Position numbers and translations under genes: made by a program. 27,187 nucleotides of DNA from VAYN01 sp964540905 (lineage in GTDB: Bacteria > Actinomycetota > Thermoleophilia > Solirubrobacterales > 70-9), in NCBI GenBank assembly GCA_964540905.1, contig CAZIOS010000029.1:1-27187 (forward strand), in the 5' to 3' direction. Shown in pieces: positions 7,716 through 16,402 of the stretch; the stretch's first letter is position 1, and each line of letters opens with the position of its first letter. The notes below the pieces were generated by a model. It was not told the origin of the DNA and searched no databases. It saw nothing but the letters and a program-made list of their open reading frames with translations.

Positions 7716-7739
7716 CTGAGCGTCTCCGGATGCGCTCAG
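7716..7739 (-). terminator. Hairpin between the zinc-ribbon gene and rpe
   Basis: CTGAGCG (7716-7722) and CGCTCAG (7733-7739) form a perfect 7-bp stem with a 10-base loop. One arm contains the stop codon of the zinc-ribbon gene and the other abuts the rpe -10 box. There is no T-tract, so termination is only inferred. Confidence 0.4.
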
Positions 7740-7987
7740 GCCGCTCGTAACATCGAGGCGCCGCACATCTGGCAGTGCATGTCCTCGGTGTGGCTCATGC
7801 GGGCGATCGTCTGGTGTTCGCCGCAGTTGGGGCACTGCGAGACTAGTTCGAAGCGGCTGAGGCAGTTGACGCAGCGCAGGCGGCCGGGGAGCTGGGTCGG
7901 CCGCAGCCAGGGCTCGCCGCAGCTCGGGCAGGGCGCCCGCTTGAGCGGGCTCTCGGCCCCGGAACCGGCATCGGCGGGCTCGCTCAC
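7736..7987 (-). CDS. Small protein with four CxxC pairs (zinc ribbon), function unknown
   Basis: An 83-residue protein whose recognisable content is cysteine pairs: CPSC, CVNC, CPNC and CQMC, spaced as two zinc-ribbon units. The N-terminal 18 residues are acidic and small, probably disordered. There are no membrane segments. It starts at a GTG three bases after the rsmB stop, in the order fmt-rsmB-this-rpe, so it is probably cotranslated with the RNA-modification and initiation genes. Cysteine pairs of this kind often bind RNA or ribosomal partners, but nothing here proves that. I do not recognise a named family. Confidence 0.8.
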   Translation of the reverse strand: MSEPADAGSGAESPLKRAPCPSCGEPWLRPTQLPGRLRCVNCLSRFELVSQCPNCGEHQTIARMSHTEDMHCQMCGASMLRAA

Positions 7988-7990
7988 GCG

Positions 7991-9352
7991 CTAATCATGG
8001 CGCTTGAACCGGCTGATGAAGAAGCCGGTGGTGCGATCGCGGTCGGGGCGCAGCTGCAGGCAGCGCGGCTGCAGCGGCGAGGCGAGCCCCGGGGCGAGGG
8101 CGCCAAGGTCCTCCAATTCGAGTGCCGGCGCCTCGCCGGCCTCCGCCGCCGCCAGCAGCGCCGCCACCCGCTCCTCGTTCTCGCGGCGCGAGATCGTGCA
8201 GGTCGAGTAGACGAGGACGCCGCCGGGCCGCAGCATCCGCGCGGCGCTCAGCAGCAGCCGCTCCTGGAGGGAGGCCAGGCGCTCGATCGCCGCCGGCGTC
8301 TTGCGCCAGCGCGCGTCCGGCCGCGAGGCGAGGGCGCCGAGGTCCGAACAGGGGGCGTCGAGGAGGACGCGGTCGAAGCCGGCGCCCATCTCCAGCGTCG
8401 CCGCATCGGTCTCGATCACGGTGACGCCGCGCAGACCCAGCCGCTGCGCCTGGGCGGCGATTTCGCCGGCCCGCTCGGGGTCGAGCTCGACCGAGATCAC
8501 CTCGCCGCGGTCGCCCATCCGGGCGGCGATCTGGCCGCTCTTGATCCCGGGGCCACCGCAGAGGTCGAGCACGTGCTCCCCCGGGCGCGGGTCGAGCACC
8601 TCGACCACAGCGGCGGAGCCGCGACTCTGCGGCGTCAGCGTCCCGGCCGCAACCAGCTCGGGGACGGTGGCGCCGGTGCGGCCGGAGACGACGAGCATCT
8701 CCGGCGCCGCCAGCGGCCACTCGCCCACGGCAGCATCTACCTCGACGCCAGCATTGCGCAGCTTCTTCAGAGCCGCCTCGCGGGAGGCACTGACTCGCAT
8801 CGCCACCTCGGCGGGTTCGTTGCAGGCGGCGAGCAGCGCCCGCGCCGTCTCGGCGCCGAACTCGCGCCACCACATCTGCGCCAGCCAGGCCGGCGCCGAG
8901 TGGGCGACCGCCGCCGCCTCCGCGGTCGAGTCGTCGCCGAGCAGCGCCGCCGTCAGCTCCTCGCGCTCGCGCCCGGCCCGCCGCAGCACCGCGTTGACGA
9001 GGCCGGCGGCGTGGGCGGCACCAGCGTCCTTTACCAGCTCGACCGCCTGGTCGACGGCGGCGTGGTCGGGGGTGCCGTCGGCGAACAGCAGCTCGTAGAG
9101 GCCGAGCCGCAGCGCCGCCAGGACCGGCGGGTCGAGCCGGCGGACCGGGCGGCCGGCGAGGCGCTCGATCGCCGCGTCGGCGGTGCCGCGGCGCTGCACG
9201 GCGCCGTAGGCGAGCCGCTGCGCCTGGGCGCGCTCGCGGCCCTCCAGCCCACGCTCGTCGGCGCCGGCCCGGAAGGCGCGCTCGGTGAAGGCGCCGTCCT
9301 CGAAGCTGGCGCGGATCGTCGCGAAGGCAAGCGCCCGCGCCGGCGCAATCAC
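7991..9352 (-). CDS. rsmB: 16S rRNA (cytosine-967-C5)-methyltransferase
   Basis: Adds a methyl group to C967 (E. coli numbering) of 16S rRNA using SAM. Residues about 1-135 form a NusB-like RNA-binding domain (FATIRASFEDG...AYGAVQRRGTADAAIERLAG...PDHAAVDQAVELVKD); the remainder is a Rossmann methyltransferase. Both catalytic cysteines are present: DAPCSDLG near 331-338 and STCTISRRENEE near 380-391. The SAM-binding loop reads LDLCGGPGIKSGQIA where most relatives have LDLCAAPGGKT. The GTG at 9352 overlaps the fmt stop (GTGA) and aligns with the family start; the open frame further upstream overlaps fmt and is not used. 453 residues, normal length. Confidence 0.94.
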   Translation of the reverse strand: MIAPARALAFATIRASFEDGAFTERAFRAGADERGLEGRERAQAQRLAYGAVQRRGTADAAIERLAGRPVRRLDPPVLAALRLGLYELLFADGTPDHAAVDQAVELVKDAGAAHAAGLVNAVLRRAGREREELTAALLGDDSTAEAAAVAHSAPAWLAQMWWREFGAETARALLAACNEPAEVAMRVSASREAALKKLRNAGVEVDAAVGEWPLAAPEMLVVSGRTGATVPELVAAGTLTPQSRGSAAVVEVLDPRPGEHVLDLCGGPGIKSGQIAARMGDRGEVISVELDPERAGEIAAQAQRLGLRGVTVIETDAATLEMGAGFDRVLLDAPCSDLGALASRPDARWRKTPAAIERLASLQERLLLSAARMLRPGGVLVYSTCTISRRENEERVAALLAAAEAGEAPALELEDLGALAPGLASPLQPRCLQLRPDRDRTTGFFISRFKRHD

Positions 9353-10254
9353 AACTTGGGGAGCGAGTGGCCGCGCAGGTAGGCGTCGACCGGCATCGGC
9401 TTGCCGCCCGGCGGCTGCACGACCTCGAGCCGCAGGGCGCCGCGGCAGCAGCCGACCAGCAGCACCCCCCATTCCGCCTTGACGGCGCCGGTCTTGACGC
9501 TGACGTCGACGGCGCGGGCGCGGCGGACGCCGAGCCGCTCGCCGTCGGCGGTCTCCAGGTAGGCGCCGATATGCGGCGTCAGCGCCCGCACCACCGCCGC
9601 CAGCTCGCTGGCCGGGCGGGCGGGATCGAGCCGGCGCTCGGAAGCCTCGATCTTCTCCGCATAGGTGACCCCCTCCTCGTCCTGGGGCTCGAACTCGAGC
9701 TTCCCCTCGACCCGCAGGTCGAGGGCGCGGACCAGCAGCTCGCCGCCCCGCGCCGCCAGCTTCGCCGCGAGCGCCTCGAAGTCCTCGTCGGCGCGCAGCG
9801 GCAGCCGCTCGCGCAGCGCCACCGGGCCCGAATCGAGCCCCGCGGTCAGGCGCATCACGCAGACCCCGGTCTCACGGTCGCCGGCCATGATCGCCCGCTC
9901 GATCGGCGCCGCCCCGCGCCAGCGCGGCAGCAACGAGGGGTGGAGGTTGAGGATCGGCGACTCGGAGAGCAGCGGCTCGCGGATCAGCTGGCCGAAGGCG
10001 CAGACGACGACGGCGCTGGGGGCGGCGGCGCGGATCCGCTCCAGCACCGCCTCCGTGTTGACGTCAGCCACCTGCAGCAGCTCGATCCCGAGCTCGTTCG
10101 CCGCGCTCGCGGCCGGCGGCGAGCTCATCTGGCGGCCGCGGCCGCGGGGGCGGTCGGGCGGGGTCACGACCAGGCTCGGCCGGTGCGGCGAGTCGGCCAG
10201 GCGCCGCAGGACGGTGGCGGCGAAGTCGGAGGTACCGAGGTAGACCGTGCTCAC
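9349..10254 (-). CDS. fmt: Methionyl-tRNA formyltransferase
   Basis: Formylates initiator Met-tRNA with 10-formyltetrahydrofolate. The 301-residue protein starts STVYLGTSDFAATVLRRL (family: xIvFaGTPxFA), carries NLHPSLLPRWRGAAPIERAI with the catalytic Asn-His and the SLLPxxRG loop near residues 102-115, and TAGLDSGPV with the catalytic Asp. The C-terminal anticodon-like domain is present. The GTG start at 10254 overlaps the def stop as GTGA. def-fmt adjacency is a classic pairing because deformylase removes the group this enzyme adds. The longer open frame upstream lies over def and is not real. Confidence 0.96.
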   Translation of the reverse strand: MSTVYLGTSDFAATVLRRLADSPHRPSLVVTPPDRPRGRGRQMSSPPAASAANELGIELLQVADVNTEAVLERIRAAAPSAVVVCAFGQLIREPLLSESPILNLHPSLLPRWRGAAPIERAIMAGDRETGVCVMRLTAGLDSGPVALRERLPLRADEDFEALAAKLAARGGELLVRALDLRVEGKLEFEPQDEEGVTYAEKIEASERRLDPARPASELAAVVRALTPHIGAYLETADGERLGVRRARAVDVSVKTGAVKAEWGVLLVGCCRGALRLEVVQPPGGKPMPVDAYLRGHSLPKL

Positions 10255-10889
10255 GCGTCGGTGCGTGGCTCGCGCAGCTCGTCGCCATCGTCGGCGTCGT
10301 GCTCGACCGGCGGGCTGTAGCTGCCGCCTTCGCGCAGCGCCCGCAGCGCCCCCTTGCGCTGTTCGCGAGTGGTGCGATCGAGGATCAGCACCCCGTCGAG
10401 ATGGTCGATCTCGTGCTGGAGCACCCGCGCCTCCAGCCCGGAGGCCTCGATCTCGATCGGCTCGCCCTCGGCATCGCGGCCGCCGATCCGCACGTGCAGC
10501 GGCCGCTCCACGTCCATCGAGACCCGCGGCAGGCTGAGGCAGCCCTCCTCGGCCAGCGAGAGCTCGTCGGAGAGCCACTCGATCCGGGGGTTGACCAGCG
10601 CCGTCGGCTCGCCGTCGGAGCCGGCCTGGAAGACGAGCAAGCGGCGCAGCACGCCGAGCTGGGTGGCGGCGAGGCCGACCCCCATGCCGTCGCGCATGAT
10701 CGCGATCATCCGCTCGACCTCGGCCCGCAGCTCCGGCCCGAAGGCGGTGACCGGCGAGGCGACGCTCTTCAGCACCGGGTCGCCGAACTTGACGACGTGG
10801 GCGAGCGCCGCCTCGCGCCGCTCCAGCAGCTCCGCCTCGAGCTCGTCGCGCTCGCTCTCTTCGGCGTCTATGGCGTTCTCGTCGCTCAC
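10251..10889 (-). CDS. def: Peptide deformylase
   Basis: Removes the N-formyl group from nascent proteins using a bound metal. All three motifs are visible: GVGLAATQLG (about 70-79; usually GxGLAAPQ, here Thr replaces Pro), EGCLSLP (about 113-119, metal Cys) and QHEIDHLDG (about 157-165, metal His pair and catalytic Glu). The protein is 212 residues, longer than the usual 165-190, because of an acidic N-terminal extension of some 30 residues and a polar tail (VEHDADDGDE). It starts at GTG 8 bases after priA. AATAAT, a close match to the -10 consensus, lies 7 bases before this GTG, so def may have its own leaderless transcript as well as readthrough from priA. Confidence 0.94.
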   Translation of the reverse strand: MSDENAIDAEESERDELEAELLERREAALAHVVKFGDPVLKSVASPVTAFGPELRAEVERMIAIMRDGMGVGLAATQLGVLRRLLVFQAGSDGEPTALVNPRIEWLSDELSLAEEGCLSLPRVSMDVERPLHVRIGGRDAEGEPIEIEASGLEARVLQHEIDHLDGVLILDRTTREQRKGALRALREGGSYSPPVEHDADDGDELREPRTDA

Positions 10890-10896
10890 CGGATCG

Positions 10897-10902
10897 ATTA
10901 TT
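10897..10902 (-). promoter_or_regulatory. -10 box of def, leaderless type
   Basis: AATAAT on the minus strand (five of six bases match TATAAT), 7 bases before the def GTG and overlapping the priA TAA stop. A perfect 16-base palindrome (10905-10920) lies three bases upstream of it. Confidence 0.5.
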
Positions 10903-13093
10903 GCGGGTCGACGTCGACCCCGATCGCGACCTCGCGGCGGGAGCGCTGGGCGGCGCCGCGCTCGACCGCGGCCCGCACCGCGGCGATCGTCCCCTCGCGG
11001 TCGTCGGCCTTGATCAGGATGCGGCGGCGGTGGCGATTGCGGACGCGGAACATCGGCGCCGGTCCGAGCAGCTCCGAGCCGGCCGGGAGTGCCTCGCGCA
11101 GCTCACCGGCCACCGTCGTCGCGGCGGCTTCGAGGCGATCCTCGCGCTCGCCGGCGAGGTTGACCCGGACCAGGTGCGAGAAGGGCGGGTAGTGCAGCGC
11201 CCGGCGCCGCTCGAGCTCGCCGGCGAGGAAGCCGGCGGAGTCGTGTCGGGCCGCGTGCTCGATGCTCGACGCGCTCGGGGCCAGGGTCTGGACGATCACC
11301 TCGCCGCCGGCGGCGCCGCGGCCGCTGCGCCCGGCCAGCTGCGCGACCATCGCGAAGGTCCGCTCCTCGGCGCGGAAGTCGGGGAAGCGCAGGGTCGCGT
11401 CGGCGTCGAGGATCGCGCTCAGCGTCACCTCCGGGAAGTCGTGGCCCTTGGCGACCATCTGGGTGCCGACGAGGACGCCGCTCGGCGCCTCATCGAAGCG
11501 GGCGAGGATGCGGGCGTGGGCACCGCGCTCGGCGGCGGTGTCGGAGTCGAGCCGGAAGACCGGCATCGGCGCCAGCCGCTCGCGCAGCAGCGCCTCGATC
11601 CGCTCGGTGCCGGCGCCGGCCCGCGAGAGCGTCGTCGAGGCGCACTCGGGACAGGCCGTCGGGGCCGGCTCGGCGTGGGCGCAGTGGTGGCAGACGAGGC
11701 GGCCGCTGTGGCGGTGGACGATCAGCGAGACGTCGCAGTTGGGGCAGCTCCAGGGGTGCCCGCAGGAGCGGCAGGTGAGCCAGGGGGCGAAGCCGCGGCG
11801 GTTGATCATCACGATCGCCTTGGCGCCGGCGGCGCGGACCCCCTCCAGCGCCGCCCAGGTCTCGCCGTGCAGCGGCCCCGAGCGCGGGTCGGCCTCGCGC
11901 ATGTCGACCAGGCCGACCGGCGGCAGCTCGCGGCCGTCGACCCGGCGCGCCAGCTGCAGCCTCGGCAGCTCCAGCCAGGACTCCGGCCGCGGCGTCGCGG
12001 TGCCGGCGACGAGCACGGCGCCGCACTCCTCGGCGCGGCGGCGGGCGACGGCGCGGGCGTCGTAGCAGGGGTCGCCGTCCTGCTTGTAGGAGGGGTCGTG
12101 CTCCTCGTCGATCACGATCAGGCCGAGGTCGCGGACCGGGGCGAAGACGGCCGAGCGGGGGCCGACGCAGACGCTGGCCTCGCCGCTGCGCAGGCGGCTC
12201 CACTCGTCGAAGCGCTCGCCGGGCGAGAGCGCCGAGTGGAGGACGGCGAAGCGGTCGCCGAGGCGGGCGCGGAAGCGGGCCACCGCCTGCGGCGCCAGGC
12301 CGATCTCGGGGACGAGGACGATCGCCCCGCGGCCCCGCTCCAGCGCCGCCTCGACCGCCGCCAGGTAGACCTCGGTCTTGCCGGAGCCGGTGACCCCGTG
12401 CAGCAGCAGCTTGCGCTCTGCCCCCGGCCCGTCGTCGAGGGCGGCGACGATGGCGTCGACCGCGGCGGCTTGTTCGGGGAGGAGGCGCGGGCGCTCGGCG
12501 GGGGCGGCGAGGGTCGAGTCGCCGGGGCGGCGGCGCAGGCGCGAGCTGCGGGTCTCGACCAGGCCGCGGCGCTCGAGCCGGCGCAGAGTCTGGCGGTCGC
12601 AGCCGACCGCGGTCGCCAGCTCCGGGCCCGACATCTCCCCCGCCCGCAGCGCCTCCAGCGCCGCCCGCTGCTTGGCGCCGAGCCGGGGGCCGCCCGCCAG
12701 CGCCGCCTCGCCGGGGGCGAGGATCCGCGCCCGCAGCTCGAGCTTGGCGCGGACGGTGCGGCCGCCGCTGCCGCTGCCGGTCCCCGGCGGCAGCACCAGC
12801 TGCAGCCCGCGCGAGGGCGTCGAGCAGTACTCGCGGGCGACCCAGAGCCCGAGCCGGACCAGCTCCGGCGTGGCGCCGGCCTCTAGCGCCTCGATCGGCT
12901 CGGCCAGTCGCTCGGCCGGCAGCTCCGAGGAATCGGCCAGCTCGACGACGACGCCGAGCAGCCGCCGCGGCCCGAAGGGGACGCGGACGACGCTGCCCAC
13001 CCCCAGCTCCGCCATCGCCTCCGGGCGGTGGTAGTCGAAGGGGCCGCGCAGGGCGCGGGCGGTGGTCAGCGGCTCGACCTTGAGGATCGCCAT
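10898..13093 (-). CDS. priA: Primosomal protein N' (replication restart helicase)
   Basis: Recognises collapsed replication forks and reloads the replisome. The 731-residue protein keeps an active helicase core: Walker A GVTGSGKT (about 230-237), DEEH box (about 326-329), TATPRPES, and motifs V/VI (GTQMVAKGHDFPEV, QLAGRSGRG). Zinc-binding cysteine pairs CRSC, CPNC, CHHC and CPEC lie between about 437 and 481. The N-terminal DNA-binding domain begins KVEPLTTARALRGPFDYHRP. Many actinobacterial PriA proteins (for example mycobacterial) have lost the helicase motifs; this one has not. The ATG at 13093 has TAACCT 6 bases upstream, so it begins the priA-def-fmt-rsmB series from a probable leaderless promoter. 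Confidence 0.96.
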   Translation of the reverse strand: MAILKVEPLTTARALRGPFDYHRPEAMAELGVGSVVRVPFGPRRLLGVVVELADSSELPAERLAEPIEALEAGATPELVRLGLWVAREYCSTPSRGLQLVLPPGTGSGSGGRTVRAKLELRARILAPGEAALAGGPRLGAKQRAALEALRAGEMSGPELATAVGCDRQTLRRLERRGLVETRSSRLRRRPGDSTLAAPAERPRLLPEQAAAVDAIVAALDDGPGAERKLLLHGVTGSGKTEVYLAAVEAALERGRGAIVLVPEIGLAPQAVARFRARLGDRFAVLHSALSPGERFDEWSRLRSGEASVCVGPRSAVFAPVRDLGLIVIDEEHDPSYKQDGDPCYDARAVARRRAEECGAVLVAGTATPRPESWLELPRLQLARRVDGRELPPVGLVDMREADPRSGPLHGETWAALEGVRAAGAKAIVMINRRGFAPWLTCRSCGHPWSCPNCDVSLIVHRHSGRLVCHHCAHAEPAPTACPECASTTLSRAGAGTERIEALLRERLAPMPVFRLDSDTAAERGAHARILARFDEAPSGVLVGTQMVAKGHDFPEVTLSAILDADATLRFPDFRAEERTFAMVAQLAGRSGRGAAGGEVIVQTLAPSASSIEHAARHDSAGFLAGELERRRALHYPPFSHLVRVNLAGEREDRLEAAATTVAGELREALPAGSELLGPAPMFRVRNRHRRRILIKADDREGTIAAVRAAVERGAAQRSRREVAIGVDVDPQ

Positions 13094-13099
13094 CGACCG

Positions 13100-13105
13100 A
13101 GGTTA
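13100..13105 (-). promoter_or_regulatory. -10 box of priA, leaderless type
   Basis: TAACCT on the minus strand, 6 bases before the priA ATG and without a Shine-Dalgarno. Confidence 0.55.
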
Positions 13106-13159
13106 TGGCCGCCGGGAGACGGCCCGGCGCCAGCGCTGGCGGGGCGCCGCCAGAAGCCG

Positions 13160-13165
13160 TATGCT
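13160..13165 (+). promoter_or_regulatory. -10 box of the PH-domain gene, leaderless type
   Basis: TATGCT, 7 bases before the GTG at 13173. It overlaps an in-frame ATG at 13161 that would therefore lie upstream of the transcript start. Confidence 0.55.
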
Positions 13166-13172
13166 GCCGCCC

Positions 13173-13709
13173 GTGAGCGTCAACCTCAGCCCCGGCGAGG
13201 AGACCATCTTCGAGGGCCACCCCTCCTGGCGGGCGATCCTCGGCTTCTACCTGAAAGGGCTCCTGATCGCAGTCGTGATCGGCGTGATCGCGAAGCTGGT
13301 TGGCGCCAGCAGCGCCATCGTCTTCCTCGTCGTCCTGGCGATCTTCGCCCTCACCGTCGTCGTCGGCTTCCTCAAGCGCTGGGCGACGACCTACACGATC
13401 ACCAACCGCCGCCTCAACATCAAGCGCGGGATCGTCTCGCGGGAGATCCAGGAGACGCGGCTGGAGCGGGTCCAGAACGTCAACTACAGCCAGTCGCTCT
13501 ATCAACGGCTGATGCGGATCGGCGACGTCGACTTCGACACCGCCGCCACCGGCGACTACAACTTCGTCTTCGTCGGCGTCGCCAACCCGGCCGAGGTCGT
13601 CCACCGCGTCGACCAAGCCACTGGAGCTTCAGCTGCCGGCACCCACGGCCTCGGCGAAGCCCAACCGCCGCAGCAGACTCCTCCGGCTCCTCCGGCTGCC
13701 CCTCAGTAG
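13173..13709 (+). CDS. Membrane protein with bacterial PH domain (bPH2/DUF304, YdbS-like)
   Basis: A 178-residue protein of unknown biochemical role. After LSPGEETIFEGHPSW it has two hydrophobic helices (about residues 27-50 and 53-72), followed by the bacterial PH-like domain: TTYTITNRRLNIKRGIV, ETRLERVQNVNYSQSLYQRL, and IGDVDFDTA. This layout is characteristic of DUF304/bPH2 proteins. The C-terminus is a low-complexity Gln/Pro/Ala tail. I prefer the GTG at 13173 over the ATG at 13161 because TATGCT lies exactly where a -10 box for a leaderless GTG start would be. It is a single gene divergent from priA and convergent with metK. Confidence 0.85.
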   Translation: MSVNLSPGEETIFEGHPSWRAILGFYLKGLLIAVVIGVIAKLVGASSAIVFLVVLAIFALTVVVGFLKRWATTYTITNRRLNIKRGIVSREIQETRLERVQNVNYSQSLYQRLMRIGDVDFDTAATGDYNFVFVGVANPAEVVHRVDQATGASAAGTHGLGEAQPPQQTPPAPPAAPQ

Positions 13710-13746
13710 CGGCGCGCCGTCGTCCGACCGCTGCTACGGCTCCCAC

Positions 13747-14997
<1,251 letters not shown>

Positions 14998-15003
14998 GGC
15001 GGA

Positions 15004-15009
15004 AGGTTA
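15004..15009 (-). promoter_or_regulatory. -10 box of metK, leaderless type
   Basis: TAACCT on the minus strand, 6 bases before the metK ATG and only 3 bases after the hairpin at the der stop. Confidence 0.55.
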
Positions 15010-15012
15010 GAT

Positions 15013-15030
15013 GACCGTTCGCTAGCGGTC
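15013..15030 (-). terminator. Small hairpin enclosing the der stop codon
   Basis: GACCG (15013-15017) and CGGTC (15026-15030) pair around an 8-base loop containing the der TAG. The metK -10 box follows directly. A short stem without T-tract, so termination is inferred from its position. Confidence 0.35.
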
Positions 15031-16380
15031 CTTGTGCCGGCGGCCGCTGGCCGGGACGAAGTCGATCACCAGCGGCACCCCCTCGAGGCCGTAGGCCTCG
15101 CGCATCCGGTTCTCGAGGTGGTAGGCCCAGTCGCGGGTGATCAGTTTGCGGTCGTTGACCTGGATCGCCACCCGCGGCGGCCGTTCGCCGATCTGGGCCG
15201 CGTAGTAGAGCCGCAGGCGCTTGCCGCGGCGGGCCGGCGGCGGGTGCTTGGCGACGACGTCGGCGACGAAGCGGTTCAGCTCCGGGGTGGGGACGCGCTC
15301 GCCGGCGCGGTCGGCGAGCTGCAGTGCCCGCGGCAGCAGCGCCGCCACGTTGCGCCCGCGGGTGGCGGAGCAGGTGATCACCGCCGGGCGCAGCCGCAGC
15401 TTGCGCTCGACCCGGGCGCGGGCGTCGTCGATGTCGGTAGCGGTCAGGTCCCACTTGTTCAGCACCAGCAGCGTCGCGCAGCCCGCCTTCATCGCCAGCT
15501 CGGCGGCCCGCAGGTCCTCGGCGGTGACCCCCTCGGAGGCGTCGCAGACGACGATCGCGACGTCGGCTCGCTCGACCGCCCGTTCGGAGCGCAGCTGCGC
15601 GTAGTAGTCGACCGTGCCGGCGACCTTGGCGCGGCGGCGCAGGCCGGCGGTGTCGACCAGGATCGTGCGGCGGCCGTCGACCTCGAGCTCGGTGTCGATC
15701 GCGTCGCGGGTGGTGCCGGCGAGGTCGGAGACGATCACCCGGTCGGAGCCGAGGAAGGCGTTGACGAGCGAGGACTTGCCGACGTTGGGGCGACCGATCA
15801 CGGCGACGTGGACGGCGTCCTCGGCGGCCGGGCGCGGCTCGCGCTCGCCGAGCGCGGCGACGATCGCGTCGAGCAGGTCGCCGCTGCCGAGCCCGTGGGT
15901 GGCGGAAACGCCCAGCGGCTCGCCGAGGCCGAGCGCGTGGAACTCGGCGGTGGCGCCGAAGTCGTCGGGGCGGTCGACTTTGTTGACCGCGACCAGGACC
16001 GGAATCGCGCCGCCGCGCAGCGTCCGCGCCAGCTCGGCGTCGCCGGCGCGCAGGCCGGCGCGGGCGTCGACCACCATCAGCACCGCATCGGCCTCGGCGA
16101 TCGCCAGCCGCGCCTGCGCCTGCACGTCGCGGGCCAGCTCGGCCTCGTCGCCGAGGTCGATGCCACCGGTGTCGACCAGCTCGAAGGCGACCCCGTTCCA
16201 CTCGCAGGAGAGCCGCTTGCGGTCCCGGGTCACCCCCGGCTCGGCCCCGGTCACCGCCTCGTTGCCGCCGGCGAGACGGTTGACCAGGGTGCTCTTGCCG
16301 ACGTTGGGGAAGCCGACGACGGCGACGGTGGGGATGCTGGCGCTCACGGCTGGCCCGGCCGAGGCGACTTTCTGTCGCAT
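15022..16380 (-). CDS. der: Ribosome assembly GTPase Der (EngA)
   Basis: A double-GTPase needed for 50S subunit maturation. Both G domains are complete: GFPNVGKSTLVNRL, EPGVTRDRK, DTGGI and NKVD in the first; GRPNVGKSSLVNAF, AGTTRDAI, DTAGLRRR and NKWDL in the second. A C-terminal KH-like domain follows (about residues 360-440). The first G1 motif has Phe where Arg is usual (GRPNVGKS). The start is unclear: ATG at 16380 gives 452 residues, GTG at 16347 gives 441 and aligns better with known N-termini. The ATG sits in the loop of a strong palindrome (separate entry). The gene follows cmk by 22 bases; the cmk-der pair is common in Gram-positive bacteria. Confidence 0.95.
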   Translation of the reverse strand: MRQKVASAGPAVSASIPTVAVVGFPNVGKSTLVNRLAGGNEAVTGAEPGVTRDRKRLSCEWNGVAFELVDTGGIDLGDEAELARDVQAQARLAIAEADAVLMVVDARAGLRAGDAELARTLRGGAIPVLVAVNKVDRPDDFGATAEFHALGLGEPLGVSATHGLGSGDLLDAIVAALGEREPRPAAEDAVHVAVIGRPNVGKSSLVNAFLGSDRVIVSDLAGTTRDAIDTELEVDGRRTILVDTAGLRRRAKVAGTVDYYAQLRSERAVERADVAIVVCDASEGVTAEDLRAAELAMKAGCATLLVLNKWDLTATDIDDARARVERKLRLRPAVITCSATRGRNVAALLPRALQLADRAGERVPTPELNRFVADVVAKHPPPARRGKRLRLYYAAQIGERPPRVAIQVNDRKLITRDWAYHLENRMREAYGLEGVPLVIDFVPASGRRHKDR

Positions 16381-16400
16381 ACCGTCAGAAACTCGCCTCG
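16360..16400. repeat. Palindrome with the der ATG in its loop
   Basis: Arms 16360-16374 and 16386-16400 match at 14 of 15 positions around an 11-base loop. The loop contains the ATG of der (16378-16380), and one arm codes for its first residues. The inner arm ends are TTTCTG / CAGAAA and the outer parts GC-rich, as in the ribD palindrome, which also has an 11-base loop. It fills nearly all of the cmk-der gap. As RNA it would hide the translation start in a hairpin; alternatively it is an inserted element and der starts at 16347. Confidence 0.55.
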
Positions 16401-16402
16401 CC

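Noticed and set aside
14998..15021. SAM riboswitch upstream of metK
   Set aside because: Only 24 bases separate der and metK; a SAM aptamer cannot fit.
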